Assembly (NCBI GenBank): GCA_037043235.1
Contig: JAWRVZ010000280.1
Location: 148,501-212,500 of the forward strand
DNA from: Rhodeus uyekii
Lineage: Eukaryota > Chordata > Actinopteri > Cypriniformes > Acheilognathidae
DNA: 64,000 nt
Direction of reading: 5' to 3'
The first letter of the stretch is position 1. Every line of letters begins with the position of its first letter. Below the pieces are notes generated by a model, which was not told the DNA's origin, did no database searches, and worked only from the letters and a program-made list of their open reading frames with translations. A program made the position numbers and the translations under genes. Below, piece after piece: positions 45,446-56,290 of this stretch.

Positions 45446-48400
45446 ATGAAACCGGTCCGAGGGTCAGGAAGGGCCTCCAGCCGTGGCCCCAAAACAGCCG
45501 CCGAGAGGAAGGTGCACAAGCCTCCAGTGAGACTTCATCCTCTTTCACCTTTTATTCAACATTTATAAGATGCTGCACTCAATAAATCACACACTGATGG
45601 TGTTTATATTGATACGAATGGCCACAAACATACAAAAACTATGAAATGCTCTAAATTTGGTGAAATGCATCTAAAAAAAATCAATATATTTCTCAATAAT
45701 CAAAATGATAGTTTCGAGAAGGAAGTAATGCAGTGGAAATATAAAGGACCGTTTCGGCATGAAACAGAAGTTGCATTTGTCTTTTCTTCCCTATATTAAT
45801 GTATATGCGAGTAAAACAGGATGTGACTTTCTTTAAGGACAATTGGATATGAATGCAAAACAATAAGTCATTTATAATAAACACTGCTGATTTTGATTTC
45901 CTAACCTGAGTTTGATGTAGTAAATGTATTAAATGCACGTGTTTGTTTCAGAAGTCCAAGCCGAGTGCCGAACCCCGGAAGAGCAGCGGTGAGTTGGGCA
46001 ATGCCGGGAGAAGTCTGGGCTTGAGCTCGTGAGCAGGAAGGTTGCGTAAGACCAGGAGAATCTCAGTCCTTCTTTAACAGTTTGCCAGAACAAACACTGT
46101 TGCTGAAAAGGCTTTGCTTCCTCTTTCTCCTGAAACGTTCGTCTGTCGTCATTTTCTCCAAACACAGGAGAAGCGGATCTTTCTCAAGCTCCAGAAACAC
46201 CATGAGATCTCAAAGCATTCATGTTCTGAATGCAGAGCAAAACTGAGCGAAAAACAAACAACTTTATTGCATCTTAACTCAATATTCAGGCATAACTCGC
46301 AATTGTAGTGTTAAAACATTCTGAAATGTCAGAATTATGGGATATTAACTTGCAATTGGGATAAAAAATTATGTGCGTTATATCTGAAAACTTTGGCTCT
46401 TTTTCTCAGAATTATGGGATATGAACCTTTATATAAATGCATTAATATATTCAAACAATTATTATTTAATATTAATAAAAAAAATGCATTATATCTTTTA
46501 ATTTAGACTAGGGATGTACCGGATATCCGGTTCCGGTTAGCCGGATATCCGGCGTTTTTTATCGAAATGGTACCAGGTACCGGATATTGCTCGGTCATTT
46601 TCGGTTATTAGTTTAATTTAGTTCAGCCGCCATTTTAAACGTTGGACACAAACAAAAACAACAATGTCGTCGCGTAAATTTAGCGTCGTTTGGGATTATT
46701 TTCAGCTAGAGGGATCATTACTGAACATCGATCGCGACTGCTCCCTGATAATGCAGAGAAACTGATCTTCATGAAGTTCAATGCTAAACTGATTAAATCG
46801 TAAGTAAGGACCGGAATTTGGGGGAACCCAACAAAAATATCTTGTATAATAATTTTTTTGGGAGCTGAATTTGTAATTTTTTTTTAAATATTCATTATTA
46901 AAGAAAAATCCAACAAAGTCGACTAAGACTAAGAACTACTTTGTCATGTACATCAAGTATGTTTTACCTCTGCTAGCTGTCGGGCTATGTAGTGTCAAAA
47001 ACAACAACAAACACAGGGCATAACACATTTTTATTTACACTGTAGTCTAAACTGTAAACACACAAAAAATTGGCTGTGTTGCAACAAGTATCCATATATC
47101 CGCTGATATCCGGTTCCGGTTCCTGCCGGATAGTTAATTTGATATTCGGAACTATCCGGTTCCGGCCGGATAATAAAAATTGCTATCCGGTGCATCCCTA
47201 ATTTAGACTCTTTCTCAGAATTATGGGATATTAATTTGCAAATACGAGAAAAAATTATTTATATTATTATAATTATTATTAATTATAAAATTATATCTGA
47301 CAGTTTTGGCCCTTTTTCTCAATTATGGGAAATTAATTGGTAATTCCAAGAAAAAATTATGTCCATTATATCTTACAATTTTGAGTCTCTTTCTCAGAAT
47401 TATGGGATCTTAATTCACCACAAAATCTGGAGAATGATACATTTGTATTCTCACATTATTTCTTTGCCATTAAGCGGTTTTAGTCGTTAGTAGTTGCTTA
47501 ATGCTGATTTAAATCAAATAAAACATTGTATTACAGAAACGTGAGACTGATGAGAGTCATGAGTGTAATTTAACAAAAACCATGAGGTTAAAAGTTGCAA
47601 TTGCCTTTTTTATTAGTTTATTCTGTGGTGGAAATGAAAGTGCTTGTGTTTGACTTCATTACAACCAACCGATTATATGTTAATGTGCGTCTGAAGTAAA
47701 CGATGGCAGATCTGGCGTTTTCAGTGTGATGTTTGTGTTTGGAACGGCGTCTCGCGTCTGTGTTTAATGGCGTATTGACGGATTCTCAGGTAAAGCCTCG
47801 GCGCCGGCTGGAAAGAGCAAGAGTCAGGGCAGCTGGAAGCCGCTGAGCAAGTCTTCATCTCTGGCTCTGGAGAACATGCTCAGTCTGTCCGTTCTGTGAG
47901 TAACGTGTTCTGTAAGAGTTACACGCGTGTGCCGTTGCTTCATCGTCACGGGCTGATGTGGGTTTGTCATGTTTATCTCAGATCTGTTCTGTCATTGAAA
48001 CACAAAGAAAAAGAAGAAGTGCAGATGCATCTGAACCGCTTTAAAGATGGGTAAGAGAAGCGTTACCCCAAACATTACACACACACACACACACACACAC
48101 ACTCTTACTCAGACACACTCACTCAAACATACACACACTCACACACACACTCTCTCTCATATGCATACACACATAGGTATAGTATAGGTGCTCAGATATA
48201 ACTGTTTCGATATAGTTGTTCATCTATTATTAATTCACTCAGAGTGATGTGCAGAGCTGTGTGTAGTTGTGAACGGGTCTTTACTCTTTCAGGATGTGTT
48301 TTTCCGCAGGTTCCTGTCCAGGTGCGCGCAGCTTCCCGTTCCTCCTCGTAAACACGGAGACATGCTGCGCGTGTTCCAGCAGTTCAGAGCGGAGAGCGAG

Positions 48401-50963
48401 AAGCGTAAGCGCGGCAGGAAGACGCTGGACTCTCTGGAGGTGACGAGCGCTGCACGTGATCCATGATCGTGACGCCGCCAGCCGCTAACCTGTGTGTGTG
48501 TGTGTGTGTGTGTGTGCTCCAGGAGAGCATGCGCTCGGCTGTTGGCGCGCTGGAGGAGATGCAGGAGAAGATGGAAGGTCTGGAGAAGAGATGCGGGATA
48601 ATGAGCAGGAAGCTGGAGGAGGAGGAGGCAAAGGCGCAGGAGGTTCAGACACGCTTGAGAGTCGATGACGCACGGCTGCTTTCACTGGAACACTGTTGAT
48701 CTGAGTTTGACTCTGTTACAGTTTCTGCAGATGTCCGAACAGACGGTCCTGCATCTTCCCGCTCTGCCGTCTCGCCCTGCCAACGATCCGGCGCTACAGG
48801 TGCGTCACACTTCCTGTCAGCTGACCCCATGATCCTCAGACTTAAACGAATTAACAATGGCCATTTTCACATCACTGGAATGTAATGCATTTTCTTTAAA
48901 TAACTGACAGCTTACATGAACAAAAATCTACTTTTCTTCAATGCAACATTTTATCTAAACAGTAAAAAGTCAGTAATACAATAAGAACAAGTAAACAAGT
49001 TGCAGACAGCAGCATAAATGCAATAAATAAACAGTTTTTCAGCCGGTCTATTGGTAAGAAATACTACATAAATTAATGGAACGTAAAATAACACCGGATA
49101 GTTAAAGCTACAGAAGTTATTCAGTCAAAGAGCAGAGGGTGTTTCTCTTCTGTGATGAACATGGAACAGGAATATTAGGGTACTGTCACTTTAAGAGCGT
49201 TTCATTGAGTGTGTTTGACCTTTAAGTGCGGTTAGCCATTAGTTTTGGTGCTTGCGGCGCGGATCGGTGGTGCACGTGCTTTTGGTGTGAGTGAAACCTG
49301 CGGGAATCGGCCAAATACAACCGTACAAAATGAATGAGACCAGAGCAAGAATATGCAGCTGTTCGGTCGATCGGTGCAACTGTTTTTTAAATACGTTTTA
49401 ATGTTTGCTTACCGTCTCCATATTGATTTGAATTCAAAATTGCATCAAAGAAATGCAAGACTACGAAAGAATAATGGAAAAGGCAAAAAAAGAAGGTTTT
49501 ATTGCATTGCATTGGATTAATGATGGTTTGTAGGCAAAATATTTTAATGCTTTGATGAGCAATTTTTTTGTGGTCAATTTATTACAGACAAAATTTATAT
49601 TTAAAAATGCATGTTAGTATTGACTTAAATGCTGATTTCAATAACAAACAATTGTGTGACTAATGAGAATCATGAAAGAATAATGGAAAGTTTATTGCAA
49701 ATTAATGATTTATTTGACATGAATACAGTGCCATTATCCTTAAAATCTTAACGGCCCTATTTTCTTAATTTCTTACTGGTTTAAAGTGATGTCAAGGTGA
49801 ATTTGGACATATTTTAGTGACTTTTATGGAGGTGAAAAATAAAAAATAAAAATAGTTTATTGCATTGCTGAAATTAATGATGATTTACAAGAATTTTTTT
49901 TTTATTTGAAATGCAAATAATGCCGTAATCCTGAAAGTCCTATTTTCCTACTGGTTTAATGTGAATTTGGATGTATTTTAGTGACTTATAGAGGTGAAAT
50001 TATAAAAAATTACAATAAAAAAACAAACAATTATTGCATTTACTGCAATTAATGATGATTTACAAGAAAACTGTTTTATTTGAGATGCAAATAATGCCGT
50101 AATCCTGAAAGTCCTATTTTCTTATTTTCCTATGGTTTTCATTGAATTTGGACATATTTCAGAGGTCAAATCAGCTGTTTTTGTTCTTTTGGTTGTGATC
50201 TGAGTAACACAGTATTGATGCATCACTTTGGGTTTAACCTTGGACTGCAGGTACTGTCTTGCATTGAAATATCTGTTAATGATAAAATGTTCTCGTTAGT
50301 TCTCATGAAAACAGCCTTAGGATGCGGTTCACAGTTTAACCGCCTAAATGCAAGACAAGGGTCAGTGAGGCGAGAAGAAAACATCGTGTGTGAAACTGCT
50401 AAAGGCGTGAGATGAGAACTCATCCATCTAGAGCGTTTACGTTGCAAAACAATGGGAAAGTGGCGCAGAGAAATGGGAAAATGCGTTCTGCGCTCAGTCA
50501 GTGCTGTATTAGTGATGAATGCATCAGCCTGCCTGTGTGTTGTGAAAACAGCATTTATTTGTCCTGATGGCATATTTGGCATGTGGTTTTGACACCTTCC
50601 TCACCGCATTTCCACGGAAATACACCCAGAACTAAAAACACATGTTGAGAAATATGCCTTCACCTTATATGGAACATTTATACAAGTTGTACAGACAGAC
50701 TTGATGCAATATTGTCAGTTTCAACACTAAATGTTTTGTTGAAGTGTTGCGCAAGTGTTGCTTTTGTCAATGCGACTGGATCCTTAATGAAGCTCAGGCG
50801 TTTGATGTGCTTGATCCTTCAGGAGAAGCTGATGCAGACGGTTCCCGATCCTCCCGCGGTGGTCCGAGCGCTTCAGGCGGAGCCGGTGCTCGGGGACGTG
50901 AGGCTCTTTCTGGAACTCGCACACAAACAGGTGGATGCAGCTCGAGCATCAGCTCTGGACTGA
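45446..50963 (+). CDS. cenpq: CENPQ, inner-kinetochore protein
   Basis: Eight coding exons: 45446-45526, 45952-45988, 47790-47895, 47982-48050, 48310-48439, 48523-48642, 48722-48799, 50823-50963. They total 762 bases, 253 aa (human 268). CENP-Q is part of the CENP-O/P/Q/U/R branch of the constitutive centromere network, pairs with CENP-U and supports chromosome congression. Diagnostic segments: a basic Ser/Lys-rich N-terminus (MKPVRGSGRASSRG), SWKPLSKSSSLALENM matching human TWQPLSKST, KHKEKEEVQMHLNRFK matching KEKEEIQYHLN, LPVPPRKHGDML, and a long coiled coil (about residues 135-190, ESMRSAVGALEEMQ onward). The end reads LHLPALP then DVRLFLELAHKQVDAA. The phase of every junction agrees. Intron 2 holds a hAT element, and intron 7 is about 2 kb with local duplications. 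Confidence 0.96.
46509..47200. mobile_element. Non-autonomous hAT transposon with a BED-finger remnant, in CENPQ intron 2
   Basis: The ends TAGGGATGTACCGGATATCC and GCTATCCGGTGCATCCCTA are inverted repeats, flanked by a perfect 8-base duplication ATTTAGAC (46501-46508 and 47201-47208), which is diagnostic of hAT. Near the 5' end, from the ATG at about 46663, the plus strand reads MSSRKFSVVWDYFQ, like the BED zinc-finger start of hAT transposases; the frame then breaks down. Inverted CCGGTTCCGG blocks sit near both ends. Confidence 0.92.
48840..50822. other. CENPQ intron 7 with a local tandem triplication
   Basis: At about 49734, 49912 and 50088 the order GCAAATAATGCCGTAATCCT / GAAAGTCCTATTTTC / CTGGTTTAATGTGAATTTGG recurs with roughly 175-base spacing (the first copy is the most diverged), preceded each time by TTTATTGCA-TTAATGATGATTTAC. 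This is an old three-copy tandem duplication. No exon is seen in the rest. Confidence 0.6.
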
Positions 50964-52030
50964 CCGTTACAGACTCACAGAAACCTCTTATAAACAAAAC
51001 AACGTGTTTATTTCAAAATGACAAGTGTGCGTTGAGGACCAGACTGAAATGACGTTCCTCTCAAGCATTAATGCAACAATATCAAGCGCTGCCATTCAGT
51101 AGATTTAGCTTCCTCTGCTCTATCAGATTCTTTATTCATAATCTTTAAGATGAAGTCATGTATGATATTTATCAATAAAAGCACTCAACATTTCTACAGG
51201 GAAGATCTGAGCAAGTCCAAAGGAAAAGCCATTCGCTCTTAAAGTTTTTAAAATGCAACATAATACAGTAATGCCTTGAGATACAAGCGTCCCGACATAC
51301 GAGTATTTATACGAGCAAACTTTCGATCAAATCTTCACTTTGATACAAGTAAATATTTGAGATATGAGCAAGCATTCGAGCAAACTTGCTTTGAGATACG
51401 AGTAAATATTAGAGATACGAGCAGCTTCCAGACGCTAGAGGTGTTCAGCACTCGCAGCAGCTCAAGCTCCTCATTTATGGGTAATTGCATATGATCTCCA
51501 CTAGAGGCAGCTTGGTTTTACAGCGGGGGTTACCGGGGGCAACGAGTGATTCACCAGTATTAAGCTGGGAGCAGCACGAGTTATGAGTGTTACATAATAA
51601 TAACTGTGAGCTTCTGAGTCTATCAACACACAACACGGGAAGAAACACTACACTTCTTTATTGTGTTTGTGTTATCTACATTATCCCTCCTCCTTTTCCT
51701 GTTATTTCTTTATCAAGATACGAGCGATTCGAGTTATGAGCTCGTCCTGGAACGGATTATTCTCGTATCTCAAGGCATTGCTGTAAGTCCTAAGGAAAAG
51801 CCATTTGCTCTTAAAGTTTCTAAAATGCAAATGCAACATAATACATCAGAAGATTAATAAAAAGTAATCAATCTCTGAAACTCGTTCATGTCCAATGATT
51901 GGTCATTAAATCGTCTAACACAGAGATTGACACCATATGTGATATGAAGTGTCTTCCTGCTGTCAATCGTTTGCTGCTACTCCAAAAAAAGCTTTTGTTT
52001 GTCCAAATTTCTTGGCCTCCTCAAGCTCCC
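50964..52030. other. Convergent region between CENPQ and the GPCR gene
   Basis: CENPQ 3' UTR with ATCAATAAAAGC near 51172 as a likely poly(A) signal, then a MITE (51266-51783), then a second stretch repeating GTCCTAAGGAAAAGCCATTT, which matches sequence before the MITE (GTCCAAAGGAAAAGCCATTC near 51215). No gene is seen. Confidence 0.6.
51266..51783. mobile_element. Tc1/pogo-like MITE, copy 2
   Basis: Ends TA|CAGTAATGCCTTGAGATACA and TATCTCAAGGCATTGCTG|TA are inverted repeats beside TA dinucleotides. The interior is the reverse of the copy at 10882-11327 (here AGCTCCTCATTTATGGGTAA). This copy is slightly longer. About 50 bases on each side are themselves similar (GGAAAAGCCATT, TAAAATGCAA-CATAATAC), so flanking DNA was duplicated as well. 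Confidence 0.85.
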
Positions 52031-53095
52031 CTAAAACTGAGAGTCTCTCCTTCGTAAGGACTTTCTTCGTATAGACTCCGACAGCTCCTCGTTGAAGACT
52101 CGCTCGATTGTGGAGAGCAGCGAGGCACGAACGGTGCGGCCGAGTCCACGAGCCGCGAACACGTACATGATGGGGTTGAGCGCGCTCTTTATGTAGACTA
52201 GAAACAGCGCCACGTAAGCGCCTCCAATCGCTCCCTCTCTGAGCTTCTGCCAGTTGGGACGATCTTGAGAGAGAGCCCTTAAGAAGCGGCAGGTGAAGTA
52301 CGGCACCCAGCAGGTGAGGAAGAGGAGCATGGTGAGGAAGAGGACCCGGTAGAGACGGATCAGCCTCTGGGATGTGTAACTGGGTCCAGATGACGAGGTA
52401 GGAGACGTCGCGCCCTCCGCCTTCTTCGCGCAGAAAATCACGGCGATGTTGCATGACAAGAAGATCACCAACGGTAGCAAAAATCCAAACACGGTTTCCA
52501 CAATGATCAAGGCGTTTCCTACTCCCATATCGCTTTCTATGCAGGCTGTGCGGTTCTCCCAGGAAATGACTTTAGCTGTGTTAATGTAGGGTGACGCGAA
52601 GAGTGCCGCCAACACCCAGATGGCAGCGCAGGCTATTGGCACGGCCCAACGAGGGCGTTTCAGTCGTGCCCAAACTGGCCTAAGCAAGCACAAGCAACGC
52701 TCCACTGCGACGGCGCACAGCAGGAACGCGCTCGCGTACAGTCCCAGGAGGCGCAGGTAAATCACCAGCTTACACGCGTTATCCCCCAATTTCCAGTTGT
52801 AGTAGTTCGCCAAATAGGGCAGCATTATTGGCGTTCGTAACAGCAGCACCAAGTCCGCAAGCGCCAGGTTGACCACGTAGATCCGGAAGCTGTCGGCGCT
52901 CTGCGTCTCGCAGCTTCCTCCCTTATTGCGGCACCAGACTCGAACCCCCAACGCCCAGACCACCAGACCGTTGAGAGAAACGCCCACGACGAAGATCATC
53001 ACGGTCAAGATTATCTGCACAACACGCGTGCCTTCGCTGGGGAAGACCGTGTTGTTGTTGGGGCTCGAGGCGTTGTTCATCGGCGCATCAGACAT
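52031..53095 (-). CDS. Class A chemoattractant-type GPCR (leukotriene B4 / prostaglandin D2 receptor-like)
   Basis: A single coding exon of 354 aa with seven hydrophobic segments. The N-terminus is short with NxS/T sequons (NASS, NNT). TM2 has LALADLVLLL with the conserved Asp. CKLVIYL starts TM3 with the disulfide Cys. TM3 ends VERCLC, where most class A receptors have DRY. TM6 has FLTCWVPYF (CWxP), TM7 has NPIMY (NPxxY). After TM7, VRASLLSTIERVFNEE resembles helix 8 and tail of the formyl-peptide, C5a and leukotriene receptor group, and RPVWARLKRP in loop 2 resembles PTGDR2. The tail has basic and Ser residues (RRKSLRRRDSQF). LTB4R-like is the best guess because of KVISWENRTAC and VETVFGFLLPL. 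Ligand cannot be told from sequence. An acceptor (TTTCCCCAG) ten bases upstream of the ATG implies a leader intron. Confidence 0.9.
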   Translation of the reverse strand: MSDAPMNNASSPNNNTVFPSEGTRVVQIILTVMIFVVGVSLNGLVVWALGVRVWCRNKGGSCETQSADSFRIYVVNLALADLVLLLRTPIMLPYLANYYNWKLGDNACKLVIYLRLLGLYASAFLLCAVAVERCLCLLRPVWARLKRPRWAVPIACAAIWVLAALFASPYINTAKVISWENRTACIESDMGVGNALIIVETVFGFLLPLVIFLSCNIAVIFCAKKAEGATSPTSSSGPSYTSQRLIRLYRVLFLTMLLFLTCWVPYFTCRFLRALSQDRPNWQKLREGAIGGAYVALFLVYIKSALNPIMYVFAARGLGRTVRASLLSTIERVFNEELSESIRRKSLRRRDSQF

Positions 53096-53246
53096 TGATT
53101 CTCTGGGGAAATAGAAACAAGTTTACACTCAGTCTTTATGGTCAACATCTCCCTCTTCAAAAAATAAAGGGTTTTCCTAACGATGCAATAGAAGAACCAC
53201 TTTAGTTTCCTTCTATAAGCTTTCAGTGGGTGGTTCTTTCACGCAT

Positions 53247-53515
53247 GGAGGTCATTACAGTAGATAGAGGTCGTTACAGTACAGTTAATAGAGGTCGTTA
53301 TAGAAGATAGAGGTCGTTAAAGAAGATAGAGGTCGTGACAGTAGATAGAGGTCGTTACAGTATAGTTAATAGAGGTTGTTAATGAAGATAGAGGTCGTTA
53401 CAGTAGATAGAAGTCGTTACAGTACAGTTAATAGAGGTCGTTAAAGAAGATAGGTCATTACAGTACAGTTAATAGAGGTCGTTACAGTAGATAGAGATTG
53501 TTACAGTTGATAGAC
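53247..53515. repeat. 18/36-bp minisatellite upstream of the GPCR
   Basis: About 12-14 copies of AGATAGAGGTCGTTACAGT-type units, alternating with ACAGTTAATAGAGGTCGTTA variants. Lies in the presumed GPCR leader intron. Confidence 0.9.
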
Positions 53516-53955
53516 GGCTAATTAAAAGCAGTTTATTGTGTAGTCCTGGGTTTTGATGGCATAGTCTTGGGCGGACACTAATGTATGATCTTACCGAGTG
53601 GCAAGCTTTTGTTTGTGAATGTTTTGTTTTCTCTAAACCAAGATGGCCGACGGCTATTTCTCCATCCATTGCTTCTATCCTGCGAGACTCTTGCAGGTGT
53701 TGTAACATCTAAGGAGTCATTGTTAATTTCTGGTTAATCATCTGTCCAGTCAATAGCTATATTTCAGCTACAATTCAGACTCTTACTATGGAATTAAACA
53801 CGTGTCTGTAATGGCTCTAAATAAAGGAATTTGTGAAATTATTCTGTAATGTGCAGTTATGTTGAAAAAGTAATCTGATTATATAATGCATGTTACTTGT
53901 AAATAATTAGAAATGGGTAAAACATAAACTTGAGTGGAAATCTCAAGGCTTTCCG

Positions 53956-54078
53956 GTGTGTCTAACAATAGAGAGCAGCGCTTGCAACGTCAAGGTCATG
54001 GGTTTGATTCCCAGGGAAAGCAAGAACTGATTAGAATCTCAATGAGTTTCTAGAATGCAATTATAAAAGCATGAATGA
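53956..54078 (+). repeat. tRNA-derived SINE-like element, copy 4
   Basis: GTGTCTAACAATAGAGAGCA, CAGCGCTTGCAAC, CATGGGTTTGATTCCCAGGG and AGCAAGAACTGATTAGAAT, tail ATAAAAGCATGAATG. Same strand as copies 2 and 5. Confidence 0.65.
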
Positions 54079-54487
54079 GTTAAAACAAGTTTTCCACTTA
54101 TAAATAAAGGTTCTTTATTGGCGTCAACGGTTCCACGAAGAACCTTAAACATCCATATAAAACCTGAAAAGTGGAAAAGGTTTTTCAGATTATTAAAATG
54201 TTATTCACACAAAGAACAACAAACGTTTCTTTTAAAGACTGATTGAACCGAAACGTGGCATTGCTGCAAAAACTTTCTTTTGTTTGCGTATTAAAGGTTC
54301 TTAATGGAACCATAAATGCCAATAAGGAACCTTTATTCTGAAGAGTGTGTTCAGTGGTGATGAAAGGAAACGAGTGCAGTTTCCTCTTTCCAAGCATGTT
54401 ATGAAATGATAAAAAATGCTTTGCTTTCAATGTAAAGAAGTAAAGCCAGTGTGTAGAAGCCAGTTCTGTCTATTAGAATCCGCTTTC

Positions 54488-54612
54488 CTGTGTCTAACAG
54501 TAGAGAGCAGCGCTTGCAACGCAAGGTCATGGGTTCAATCCCCAGGGAAAGCAAGAACTGATTAGAATGTCAATGTGTTTCTTGATAAAAGCGTCTGATA
54601 AATGCATGAATG
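54488..54612 (+). repeat. tRNA-derived SINE-like element, copy 5
   Basis: GTGTCTAACAGTAGAGAGCA, CAGCGCTTGCAAC, CATGGGTTCAATCCCCAGGG, AGCAAGAACTGATTAGAAT and tail ATAAAAGCGTCTGATAAATG. About 410 bases downstream of copy 4. Confidence 0.65.
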
Positions 54613-55279
54613 CAGAATTAAAGTGCTGTTGTTCCAGGAAGGGAACAGGAACGGCGTTGCATAAACAGCCGCTGTTAACCGCTAGTCTGGCCTGCGTTTC
54701 CCAAGCGTTGCAAGTCTGAGAGCATCGCTTGCAATCGTCTACGATGAAGTTTTGGGAAACGCAGCTCTCGTTGACCGAGGGATGGTCAGTGTTTCTCCTC
54801 AGAGTCGCTTGCACTGCGCTTTATGTGACTGACCTGAAGAAGCTGAGACTTGTTGCCTGAACTGCGTAGACTTGTCTTACCAGTGCGTCATCCAGACTTG
54901 TCAAAACATTTTAAAGTCTGTTACAGAAATTGGTCTAATTTGAACCCTGACAGCAAGACATTTATTCATAATATTAATTAATTTATAATAACTTCTAGTT
55001 GCTTAGACTAACTCATAATAAACGGGATGTTTATGCAGCTGATCCCAGTCTTACCGAAATGAATGAGATGAGTAATTTAAGGCTGGGAGTTTATGCAACC
55101 GGCGCAAATTAAATGTGTTTTAATGAAGGTGTAAAAACTCCCAGTCTTAAGTTACTCGTGTATAGATGTAGATGTAGATGTAGTGATCGTGATCAAACCT
55201 CTCAGAATAAGTTGAGAGTTTGTGCATGAATTAATCCTTAAAGCATGTGTGTAATTGAACAGGTTTTTCACGGGCTGGA

Positions 55280-55870
55280 AACACACACACACTCACTCTC
55301 TTATACATGCACACACACAAACATTCTCTCACACATGCACACACATATATTTACACACACACTCACTTTCTCTCACACATGCTAACACACACATTGACAC
55401 ACACACTCACTCTCACTCATGCACATACACACACACTTTCTCTCACACATGCACACACACATTGACACACACACACACTCACTTTCTCTCACACATGCTA
55501 ACACACACATTGACACACACACTCACTCTCACTCATGCACATACACACACACTTTCTCTCACACATGCACACACACATTGACACACACACACACTCACTT
55601 TCTCTCACACATGCAAACACACACATTGACACACACACACACTCACTCTCACTCATGCAAACACACACATTGACACACATACACACACTTTCTCTCACAC
55701 ATTGACACACACACACACTCACTTTCTCTCACACATGCACACACACACACATTGACACACACACACTCACTCTCACTCATGCACACACACACACACTCTC
55801 TCTCACACGCACACACATAGACACACACACCCTCACTTTCTCTCACACGCACACACTCTCTCTCTCATGC
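55280..55870. repeat. CA/CTCA compound minisatellite
   Basis: About 590 bases of ACACAC with inserted CTTTCTCTCACACATGC, ATTGACACACACACTCA and CTCATGCA motifs. Larger blocks of roughly 125-150 bases (for example from 55370 and from 55490) repeat nearly exactly. Open Thr-His frames are artefacts. Confidence 0.95.
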
Positions 55871-56210
55871 AGAAGAAATGCACATTTATAGATTAGAAGA
55901 TCACGCTACCCATAATCCCTCAGCAACAGCATTAATCACTGAAGTGTGTGATCGGCAGGCCGTGTGTGTTCCTGAAGTCACAGGAATGTTCACTTTCATG
56001 ACCTGAAGGCTGTCCTGCCGTTCACAACCTGTTTCCACACATCCGACCTGCATTCCTGGTGTGTGAACACACCTTCAGCGGCGCTCATCTAGAACCTGTC
56101 GGATCCCCGCGCTCAAACTCCTGACTTCAGCTCGAGAGAAGCTGTTTCACACACACACGCGTGGTGCTGCGTTTAACAGAACGGTTAGTTGTAGAAGCAG
56201 AACGCTTACC

Positions 56211-56290
56211 TTCTGTGGCTCGACTGGCATGGATGGACTGAGAGCTGATGCTGTCCGAGCGGAGGATGATGAACAACTGACAGACAGAGA
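56211..56290 (-). other. Candidate non-coding leader exon for the GPCR gene
   Basis: On the minus strand GAGCCACAGAAG is followed by GTAAGC, a strong donor at 56210, and would splice to the acceptor next to the GPCR ATG. A second donor of the same kind (CAGACACAG then GTAAAG) is at about 57189. Both could be alternative first exons. Support is splice-site strength and position only. Confidence 0.35.
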
